A DNA stretch of 64,000 nt. Source: Conoideocrella luteorostrata (taxonomy: Eukaryota > Ascomycota > Sordariomycetes > Hypocreales > Clavicipitaceae). A model generated the notes under the pieces. That model was not told the DNA's origin and searched no databases. It saw only the letters and a list, made by a program, of their open reading frames with translations. Positions 55,761 to 64,000 of the stretch are shown here, piece by piece. How positions within the stretch are numbered: position 1 is the stretch's first letter; every line of letters starts with the position of its first letter. The stretch spans positions 1 to 64,000 of the forward strand of contig JASWJB010000013.1 in NCBI GenBank assembly GCA_032433595.1. The letters run 5' to 3'. Made by a program: the position numbers and the translations under genes.

Positions 55761-55879
55761 ACATACAACAGCCGGTGTTCGCTGGTCGTCACCGACCCAA
55801 CTACTAATCTGCCCCTTACTAGCTTGTCTATGGGAGAGCGGACGGGATCCCGAATTCTCTAGTAGGTATGGTCGTATGT
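55761..55879 (-). rRNA. 5S ribosomal RNA, copy B (possibly pseudogene)
   Basis: Second 119-nt 5S copy in the same orientation as copy A and about 95 percent identical by eye. Helix I ends pair (ACATACGAC with GTTGTATGT), and the helix CCTACTAG/CTAGTAAGG is maintained with a bulged A. The 62-bp spacer between the copies is not itself repeated. Whether either copy is transcribed cannot be judged from sequence. Confidence 0.88.
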
Positions 55880-57439
55880 GGTAAGCTGAGGAGTAAATTC
55901 AGATTATAGAGTCGCGAATTAATGGGTTAAAAAATCAAAAGTCCCCCTAGGTAAGAGATAAAACTATCTTATTTTTTCTCTAGTATAGCTATTATTATAA
56001 GCTTAAAATTCCCTTTTCTCCTGACTAGCGACGGCCATACGGAGCGCGAGTCCTGCCGTACCTGCACATTCCATTCTGATCGCTGGAGTAATGGAAAATA
56101 GTTTCTCACTCCTAGTGTGTGCACGGAAGGAAGCCTCCAGGGTGGCCAGAATAAATTGACGTGAGTTTGTGGCCTTAAATGGATTGTTTAGACTAAATAA
56201 TATAGCTATAAGTCGGGGGCTTATCCCTCGTATAACGAGATCATTACTAATTTAAGAAGTTTTCCCTGTGTTCAAGAAAGGTATCTTTATTAGAAGCGCT
56301 ACTCTGCCTATTATAATTAAATGACTTTGTTACAGCGTTCACTTGCTCAATAATCACCGAGCAAGCTATTGGATTATTTGATCGTATTATAGGTAGGGTC
56401 ACTGCGAATTACGGGAGGCCTCTACCTAAACCTTTCACCGAATTTACGGAGCGTTGCTGGTTGTGTGTCAGACACCAGTGTACGTGAGTGGCGGGTGTGT
56501 GCTTTGGGTCAACCAACCAGCAAGAATTACGTGGCTATTTCGCGATCATAAATACTCTATCTAGTGGAAAATATTTATCATTGCCCAATTATTCTCTTGC
56601 TAGTGATGTACACATAGTATTTTCCCGAACAAGCTTTGAGCTACCTGCAAGACGCACCCTGAGACGCGAAAGTTATCCTCAATGGAAGTCTTTTGCCTCC
56701 TTCGACTTCGAGACAATTTCAGCTTTTGCTTCTGACTTATTGTGTACACGATTGCGGCTATAGTCAGTGAGTCCATATTTGTGCAGATTACGAGATCTTC
56801 TTAATAAAGTTCATTAGCCAAACGACCTGCGGTTAATTCACGCTATGTACTAGGAGGTATACTCATCAAACACGCTCCTTACCGCTGGTGTAAGATCTAA
56901 TGCACTTATAGTACTGTTAAATGCAACTAGACTGTTTGTTTTTGATGCCTTTGCTCAAATCACGCCCTTACATACATATTTCACGGACAGGTGAATAGAT
57001 TTTAGCATCTGTTGTGGCGCTACACACGTAGTCCGAGATCTATGCTGCCCGCGGCGTACGAGTCAAGCCACGTGAGTCTCCTAGGAAAACTCTGACACCT
57101 AAATGTCAAGTATATTAGAGGCATTTGGGAGAAGTAGCGTTAATCCGTTAATTCTTCCGTCGTATGGAGTACCGTGTCGTGGTACAAATTATCGGCATGA
57201 ACTCGGTGGTAATCCACTGACCAAACACAGAATGGGCAAGAGGTTTCTCCGCCTAATTCATAATGAAACTCGCCGAAACTACATCATTAGGGGCTATTAT
57301 TACTGAAACATGCAATATCACTCTGTTCGAAGCGTTGATGACCGCCGTAGAATGGCTCATCGACCACGTTTATCATGATATTTGCACGAGGTTGTCTGTA
57401 GAAGTTTAGATACGCGGCCGTCACTCTCAGGGTGTCTAT
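55880..57439. other. AT-rich island with repeat remnants
   Basis: The sequence is AT-rich, with many stops in all frames and no coding signal. It contains the second copy of the dispersed repeat at 56188. This is best read as mutated mobile-element DNA. The right end runs into the 3' side of the PPxY-containing gene. Confidence 0.5.
56188..56222 (+). repeat. dispersed repeat, copy 2
   Basis: It shares TAAATAATATAGCTATAAG and weaker flanking similarity with 12533-12567. Both copies lie in AT-rich islands. Confidence 0.55.
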
Positions 57440-58207
57440 TTACTGGCCGGTCTCCCCCATACCCAACTTCTCCGCCTCTGGGTTGGGTAACGGCCCCGGT
57501 TGTGAAAATAAGCCACCGATGAGCGAGAGAAAGCTCGACGTGCGAAGCAACATACAAGAATACAGAGTTAACCCAGTCACGACAATTTCCTCCTGCGCCT
57601 CTTTAGACAATCCTCGCGACCCATAGAAAAAAACCGAGCCAACTTTCTTCCTCGACCAGGCATTCGAGGAAAACCTAGCCACGGGCACCCCGTCTGGCCC
57701 TGCACATATAAAATCCCACGCTTTGAAGTCGGCTTCGCTGCTCCAGTGCATGGGAACAGGGGCTGATGTGTCCGAGTATATCCGCGAAAGGTGCTCATAC
57801 TCTGTATGCAGACGACGTAGTGCTTTCAGTTTATGTTTTTCGCCATGAAGCTCATAGTCGGCGTTGATTGAGATGGGATGTAAAGTGCCACTGCCCACCG
57901 TGGCATTGTTCGCTGCTTCTTTAAATAAAAGATGGGGACTTCTCAAAGTTCGATAATCCACGATATATATTGGATCTGAAGGGGTTTCGGGTCTGGTAAT
58001 AAGAGCGGTCAAGTTGCGCCAAGTGAAGTCAACCTCAAGTTGAGCTACTACACTTGGAGCCTGTTCCTTGAATGTCTGAGTTGCATTTGATTCCTGCTCT
58101 TGTGTATGTTTTGTGTCGGTCGGGCCAGCAACGAGCCCTTCTTTGTTTTCCGAGTACGCGGGAGGAGGGGTACTTGGGTTGGCGGGCGACATTGTAGGGT
58201 CCGTCAT
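57440..58207 (-). CDS. conserved fungal protein with N-terminal PPxY motif
   Basis: A single exon of 255 residues from ATG 58207 to the stop at 57440. The first 55 residues are disordered and contain STPPPAYSENK, a PPxY motif of the kind bound by WW domains of Rsp5/Nedd4 ubiquitin ligases. The remainder is a beta-rich domain (VDFTWRNLTALITRPE, PIYIVDYRTLRSPHLLF, ADFKAWDFICAGPDGVPVARFSS) followed by an amphipathic/hydrophobic helix (EEIVVTGLTLYSCMLLRTSSF). The arrangement recalls tubby- or LURP-one-like membrane-binding domains, but the match is by impression only. No function is claimed. The ORF is long, uninterrupted and has normal composition, so it looks like a living gene next to a decayed island. 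Confidence 0.7.
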   Translation of the reverse strand: MTDPTMSPANPSTPPPAYSENKEGLVAGPTDTKHTQEQESNATQTFKEQAPSVVAQLEVDFTWRNLTALITRPETPSDPIYIVDYRTLRSPHLLFKEAANNATVGSGTLHPISINADYELHGEKHKLKALRRLHTEYEHLSRIYSDTSAPVPMHWSSEADFKAWDFICAGPDGVPVARFSSNAWSRKKVGSVFFYGSRGLSKEAQEEIVVTGLTLYSCMLLRTSSFLSLIGGLFSQPGPLPNPEAEKLGMGETGQ

Positions 58208-60122
58208 GTTTGCAATAATGTGGAGAGTTTGGTTCTCGATCGAGATATGTATGAGACGTTTGGGAAAGCTCTGAACTTATAGCATTCGGGACTATTAGCC
58301 AGGGACTAAAAGCGTCTCAAACGCCACGGGAGACACATGAAAAATACGTCATTGGCTTGTTATCTATTCCTGACCTTGATGCTGTGACGCAAACCGCCGC
58401 GATGGCTGTTCTTCCAAAAGGGGAAAACCATCCCGCCATGTGGAACTGTGTAAGCGCACGTTGGGCGGAAATCCAGTAACTTGACCAACTAACAGCACCG
58501 ATAGCTTCCGCCTGCGGATCCCGTAGCCTAGTTTGGTAAAACCCGATGCTGTTCATGGTGAGGTTGCCGGCCAGTCAAGTTTGACTCTACACTCCACATA
58601 ATTGGAGCAAAGCGGGTGAACAAGCCTGTGGGGGGTACTCTAGGGAGTTCTAAATAAATGACTGCAGTAGGATGATTTTATCTCGAGATGGTTCATATGT
58701 GAATCAAAGCTTGGAGTAGTTACACATGCCAGGTGAGAGTGACCAACTTCGATCGCGTGAGAGCAATACGATCGGATGGTGCCCGAATACTTCACTTTTC
58801 ACCTCATTCTCGTCAATTAGATCTCTATTACGCCAGCACTCTCAGCAGCATTGTCACCCAGTTGGCCGTCTCCAAAATCCGTTAGCAATGCGAAGCCAAT
58901 CAAGAAGGCAGACTCAAGTCCGCCAAGCTTCTTGCAGGTGCCACCCGGAGCGCTGAAATCCTGGGTTCCGTCTGCCGCAGGACAAAGAATAACGCGTATC
59001 AATCGCGAGGTGGACGCCGACTAATGCAAAGCAAAGTGTCAGAGATCGGATCGCGCAGCGGGTGGGCTCGCAAGGTGAGAACGGGGTGCGTCGCTTGTTG
59101 GTAAGCCTTTGAGCAGCTCCCATGCGGTCAGACCCTCCCTTACTAAAAGCATGACCAATGTGGCTTGCGCGCCTGGTTTGCTGGAGATTTCACCTGCAAA
59201 AATCACCGCACTGATGCAGCCACGATCAGTTTGAGGCTGAGACAGAGTGTTGAGCTTGCGCTGAGATTGAACGGTGATGCAATGGACAGTCAAATTGAGC
59301 AGGTCCTGTTTGTCACAGCACTCGTGTGGGGTCAGATACATGTGTATGTCTTAATTGGATGTGGCCGGTTCTGTGAAGCCGGAAGGCGAATAATGTTCAC
59401 AAGACGTTTCTGACTAAATTATGCAAGGAATATATAAAAGTTATCGACTACACGCAGCCGTCTAAATGCTTGTGAAATGCTCCAATCAGGGTATCATCCT
59501 CACGAAGTTGAAGCTCACCGTTGTATTCATGTAAGTTTTTACATGCTGTAGCACGTAATTATACCAAAAGTTGCATACCCTCCTTACAACAAAAGTGTAG
59601 GCTCACAGCAAAAGTGCGTCTATTTCTTGAGGTGGGGGCGTCTATGTTTGGAGGACGTGACGCCGCTGTTGGAGGACAATTCTCAGAGCGCTAGGCTAAC
59701 CTCACGCACCCACACACTCTGGCACTGGGGATCTATTAGCACAGCGCTTTTAAGCCAGCTGGCTATACTTATTGCTGCTAGGAATTTATGGTCAGGAGCT
59801 TTCGAAATTGCAGTGAAGCTTAGCTCTCTTGGTGGGGAAGTAACCCTTGGGAGGAGTGGAAATTGCAGTGAAGTATGGCCATTTTTGGCAAAAAAATGCT
59901 CCGAGGGGGCAGGCGTGGGTGGGGGTGTGGGTGCCCGCTAGGCAGTCTAAAGCGACAGCCAATTTGCAACGATCAACTTTACATGTAGCACCTGCTTTAA
60001 TGGCTACTGAGGTTTCATATATTACAGGAGAGTTCTTCATGACCGAACGATTGAACGATGCATTCCGTGTGAGATTACAATGCAAATTCCTCATATCATG
60101 TACCTAAACTGGGTTCTACTTC
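58208..60122. other. intergenic, no supported gene
   Basis: Minus-strand frames around 58817-59341 give fragmentary text without a recognisable family. Nothing else was seen. The left end is the promoter of the PPxY-containing gene. Confidence 0.45.
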
Positions 60123-61627
60123 TCACGTGTGAAAGGGGCAACGGCCAGAAGCCACTGCCCTAGCGTAAACAGTCTCTTGTATGGTCTTCATCTCTTTCAC
60201 CCCCAGCCCCATTTTAGCCTTTGGGCCGATGTCCTCGAACAGAAAACCCTCGGGCTTCAAGTCAACGCCACCATCGCCAGGCAGTAAGCCTCCCAGTATC
60301 CAAGTTCCCCAAGCTGCGGGACCCCAGCGCGCCCACAGAGTCGGCCGATTATACCATGGTTCTTTGACATAATGGGTGCTGTGCATACGACCTGTTATTG
60401 GATCTGGTTCGGTGACGTAGCGACGGCTGGTTAATCGAGGGGGCATAAAGAAGCGCATCATGATTTGCCGCAGCCAGATCAGTGTAAGGGTGAGCGCTGA
60501 GACTGCCGTGCTGGGCTCTGGATAGCTATTATCAGGTTAAACCTATTGAGTCTCTGTGTTCCCGAAAAATGTACAAGGCTTACCCGAATGAGCAGCGCAT
60601 CTTGTCGCCCATCATAACCAGACCCATTTGCCGCATCAATGGGCGCATCACCTTGGGGAAGACTGAGGTGAGCAAATCCAACTCCGCATTTGCAAGTTTC
60701 TGGCTGGGGAGAGATGGTCTCAGCCGGTCAATCTCGTACTGCAATGCCCACCTTTCAACTTCCTCCATGAACTCAATGCCATCTTTCCAGTTGGATTTGC
60801 CAAGCGTCTCTGCGTAGTCAATGCCCATCATGTCCCCAACAGTTTTCCAAAGTGTCCCCTGAGCAGCGATCTCAAAGGGAGCAAGGTCTCTCCATTCATA
60901 CAATCTAATGAATCGCACAGGCTCGGTCATAGATGCGTACAGCACGTATAAGAGGTCTTGATTTTGAATCTTGCCCGATTTGATATAAGGGGCATGCAGA
61001 TAATTCATCCTGGCGACTGCGCCGTGAAGCTGCGGAGAGCTTGGGGGGAAAAGCATGAAACTGGACAACATGAGCGGTGATATTGCGGCAGATGGAGGGA
61101 TTAAGGAGCTTACCAAGCAAAAATGAGAGCCGTGTCTTCGAATCTAGTGATGCGTTAGATTCCGAGGGCTGCGAGACATGCACGACAATGCCATGCGAAG
61201 GATTTACCTTTTGGAAGCCTTGCTCTGCGTACCAAGATCACTCGGAGCTAGTAATTTCGCAATATTGTGTATCGCAAAGGTCTAAGGAAGATTAGATCTC
61301 GAAGAACATACTAAATCGGCAATGTGGTCAAGTTACCTTCATCAAAGCATATGTCAATGAGAGCCCAAAGAAAAGGGGGAATTCATAAGTATAAGCATGC
61401 TCAACAATTGCTTGAGCATCGGAGCCGGTCATTTGAGCAAATGAAGCTCTGTCAGGAAAATTGTGTCGAGATTCGATGGCCGAGAAGCTTCTGAAACGTA
61501 GTAAAGTACATAATACGACGTAAAGCACGACTGTTACGAGACAAACCGCAGGCCAAGACAGGCCTTCAAGCGGGGAACATAAACTGGCACAACTGGCAGT
61601 GAACTCAGAAAACATTGTTCCCAACAT
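60123..61627 (-). CDS. MpaB / rubber-oxygenase-like (DUF2236) membrane oxygenase
   Basis: Five exons: 61627-61337, 61281-61208, 61143-61114, 61060-60584 and 60525-60123, all in phase, give 424 residues. The third exon is only 30 bp. An N-terminal membrane anchor (WPAVCLVTVVLYVVLCTLL) comes first, as in ER-bound MpaB. Then come YTYEFPLFFGLSLTYALMK, FEDTALIF, GAVARMNYLHAPYIKSG with the conserved His, YVLYASMTEPVRFIRLYEWRDL and MGDKMRCSFGYPEP. MpaB-type enzymes carry out oxidative C-C cleavage of prenyl side chains in mycophenolic acid synthesis, but many relatives in fungi have unknown substrates. The frame stays open upstream to an ATG at 61741 (462 residues); the later start at 61627 was chosen because the extra segment would bury the anchor. 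There is no polyketide or terpene synthase nearby. Confidence 0.85.
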
Positions 61628-62178
61628 TGCCGCCGCAGCGTTCAGCTTACTGGTTCGCAATTCGATGCCAAAAGTTGTGCATTTGGTTTGGCATTTATAC
61701 ATTCCAAAGAACGGAGGTTCGGTCAAATTTTGACATCCCATTGCCCCTTACTATCATTCATCTAAATAGCTAGTGAAGATCGCTTAACTACGCCTTCATT
61801 CACGTGGCTATTGAGGTCAAGTATACTAAGTAAGTCTTCCGCGCGTGGCCAAGCTGAAACGACTCGTCCATCCATGGCCTCGGCACGGTAGGCTGATGGC
61901 CACGGAACTTGGTGAGGGGTTCCGCAAGTTTCGCCACGACGATGAAAGCATCCGAATGCGAGAAGCTATGGTATGTATTAGCGTCCACGGCTAATTCTGA
62001 ATTTGCATTAAACTGAGCCGAGAGACTTGCGAATACGAATGCGAAAAAGGGCAAAGTGCGGGGGTGGGGTCGGGGCCGGCAACATGCAACGATCCGCAAC
62101 CATCACATGCATTTCCTTGATCAGCTTGAAGCATGTTCTAAACGCGACACACTAGGAGTCGTTGCGTCATGTGATTCG
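61628..62178. other. intergenic, no supported gene
   Basis: It contains the promoter of the MpaB-like gene and a 99-codon minus-strand frame at 61800-62099 without any recognised motif. Confidence 0.45.
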
Positions 62179-63192
62179 TCAAAGACTCGACGCTGACCAG
62201 AAGAAGCACTTTACATCTCCCCTCCTGCACATGGTAATCGCCATTTTTACTTCTGCTCTCATCTCATGCACATATATATAGCCTTGTAATCCTGGAAGTC
62301 CATTGTCAGCATGTCCGTCGGTGGCGATAATTGTGACTACAGCAATGGCATATGTAGCGCTCATGAAACGTAGTTGTAATGCAGTCTCGGCCTCGTTATA
62401 GTGTGTGATGCAGAGCAAATCTACCTAGAGATACCGCTCGCCAATGAACGAGGTAAGATACATGGCGTGCTGAATTATCGGCGGCAGCTGTGCTGGCATC
62501 TCTGGCGAGTCAAGTGCATCTGGCTCTTGAAGCTTTGCTATCATGGTGGCATCAAGTCGGAATTTCCCAGTTGATCCTCTAACGCCCCAAGTGTAGCCCA
62601 AGGCCACAAAGGAGCCACAGTTCTTTCTAGGCACAGTGCAACGCCTTGAAGTATCAACGAGCCAATCTGGCTTTACAGGCCAGATCTTCATGAGATTATC
62701 ACATTTCACGCTATGCAGTGAGAGAAACTGCTTCTTCCACTCATTGACAAGGTCAATATTGGCCCACTGTAGATCTAGGACACGTCCATTTCTCACGCCT
62801 GAGTTGGTTGGGCTCAGCTGTCGATAAGCTAGAAGCAGATGCCAACATGTTCCAAGCCGCGATACTGGTTGGTATTATGCTGGACTCTTTCATTTACCAC
62901 GGGCGATTGTTCTAACGTCATCGCTATCGCGGTTGCGATAATGATTATTATTCTGGCAAATGTCCTTGAAAGCTTGCAGCAACGGCGCGTGTCTTGGGCA
63001 GCCAGAGGGCAGTGCTTCCTCAAACAATCCCGTGTTGATTCTACCTATGTACTCAGGGCCTGTAAACTGGAGGCACATCCCTCGGCACATTTGGCAGTCC
63101 GAGAACAAAGTTGGTTCGAGATGGGGCCAAACTGAGGCTGAGTTCTCTATTGTGGCAGTATACGCTTTGGCTTCCGGTGACAGGATCAGCAA
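62179..63192 (-). pseudogene. broken HET-domain (heterokaryon incompatibility) gene
   Basis: Upstream text CPRHAPLLQAFKDICQ is followed, after a frame break or intron near 62900, by WANIDLVNEWKKQF, PDWLVDTSRRCTVP and SFVALGYTWG, the HET core. LDATMIAKLQEP, LPPIIQHAMYLTSFIGERYL then lead to a stop, TAG at 62425-62427. Beyond it the same frame reads VDLLCITHYNEAE and LRFMSATYAIAVVTIIATDG, the normal HET continuation, so the stop replaces the conserved Trp of the YLWVD block (TGG to TAG). No ATG was found at the 5' end. HET proteins trigger cell death on non-self fusion. This copy has lost most of its HET domain after the stop and is probably dead. Confidence 0.75.
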
Positions 63193-64000
63193 AAGAATGC
63201 ATCGATTCGAAATGGCTTGGGCTGAGGTCTCTCTACCCTGTTTTTACGTTCGGTCTGTTACGTAATCACGGCTCGGGACGACGGTTTAGACAGCAGACGA
63301 GGAGTCTGAAAGGCGGGACCTGGCGAAGACTTCCGTACGTGGACTGCTGACACCTGTTGAGACTGGAATGTGCCTGGTCAGGCAGATCGGCGTTGTAAAT
63401 AGCTAGACTAGTGAGGGAATTAGAGAAGCAGCTGACCGAGCCTAAAAGTGGCTGCAGGAGGGTTTCAGCTCGTGATTCGTCAGTCAGGGCGGCATGGCCC
63501 GTCGTAACATGTCAATGTATTCCTCTAAATAACGTAGAGAACAGAGTCCGGAGTACTACGCATGCCACGCTTCACTTTTCGGTAGTTCGAAGTCTCGCAC
63601 GCTACCAAAGGTGATGCTTATCAGCCACATGGACAAGTCACTCTTATGGACACAAATCCACTGGACGTTCCTTCCACAAATCTCGGCCACCAAAAACGGC
63701 ATGGCCTGGATCACTCTCGTTTGAGCGAGTTGTTAGGGCTATGAAGTTAAAGCTGGATCTGAAATGTAACGTTTCTGGTGTCTATTCTTACAGACCCTTG
63801 AGAGTGTTGGTAAATATAGAGAGAACATGTCGGATGGCTGCAAGTGCCTCTGCGCAGCCTTAAGTCGAACATTAGGCAGCGACAAGCCACCACTGCCCTG
63901 CACTAGCTTCGCGTTCACTTAGTAGATTATCATGACGGTGTGGGGAACGTGCTAGCCTGCAGAATGCATCCGAGAAGATACGCCCAACCGGGCGCATTGT
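63193..64000. other. non-genic window end
   Basis: Only short frames are present. The left part may include the unrecognised 5' end of the HET gene. No repeat or RNA was seen. Confidence 0.45.

Noticed and set aside
55560..55900. Two-copy 119-bp direct repeat as a possible transposon or CRISPR-like array
   Set aside because: The repeats are 5S rRNA genes with pol III terminators. No CRISPR array is expected or seen in this eukaryotic DNA.
58817..59341. Minus-strand frames as a second small gene next to the PPxY protein
   Set aside because: The fragments lie in different frames without splice sites and show no family resemblance.
7435..61741. HMG-CoA synthase, FAD oxidase, SDR and MpaB-like oxygenase as one secondary-metabolite cluster
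   Set aside because: They are spread over more than 50 kb, separated by housekeeping genes, and there is no core synthase, transporter or pathway regulator.

Overview
The window is nuclear DNA of a filamentous ascomycete, most likely a sordariomycete of the Hypocreales type. Most genes carry short introns of 47-112 bp with GT...AG ends and CTRAY-like branch sites. It also holds an alpha-type mating pheromone precursor with WCYRPGQPCW repeats, dispersed 5S rRNA genes on their own pol III terminators, an intron-bearing tRNA-Thr, and HET-domain and nucleoside-phosphorylase/TPR remnants. Several dead genes have C-to-T or G-to-A stop codons, as expected of a genome that has undergone repeat-induced point mutation (RIP).

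Layout. 0.5-9 kb: a secreted GH5 glycosidase, a SnoaL/NTF2-like protein, a small three-exon stress-type protein and a divergent HMG-CoA synthase. 10-17 kb: a decayed island with a broken phosphorylase-TPR gene, a degraded copia-type retroelement, an intact GT34 glycosyltransferase, a fold-back MITE-like element and a broken C2H2 zinc-finger gene. 19-29 kb: the pheromone precursor, PI-specific phospholipase C, an amino-acid permease and a PEBP protein. 29-40 kb: mostly non-genic, with one SCOC-like coiled-coil gene and a strong concentration of the motif TACGGAGTA/TACTCCGTA. 40-50 kb: a conserved block with TRS130/TRAPPC10 head-to-head with methylthioribose-1-phosphate isomerase, an M20 peptidase, a sulfotransferase-like protein and tRNA-Thr. 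50-54 kb: a BBE-type FAD oxidase and an SDR in tandem. 54-57 kb: an AT-rich island with two 5S rRNA copies. 57-64 kb: a PPxY-containing conserved protein, an MpaB-type oxygenase and a broken HET-domain gene.

Function. Housekeeping genes (TRAPP tethering, methionine salvage, PI signalling, Golgi glycosylation) are interspersed with accessory genes (FAD oxidase, SDR, MpaB-like oxygenase, sulfotransferase, second-looking HMG-CoA synthase). I see no polyketide synthase, NRPS or terpene cyclase, so no complete secondary-metabolite cluster can be claimed. The most distinctive items are the pheromone precursor, the overrepresented intergenic palindrome, the paired 5S genes whose differences from the Neurospora type sit at CpA/TpG sites yet keep helix pairing, and four independent loci with RIP-like lesions. 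Exon coordinates were worked out by hand from splice signals, reading phase and family conservation; none has transcript support.
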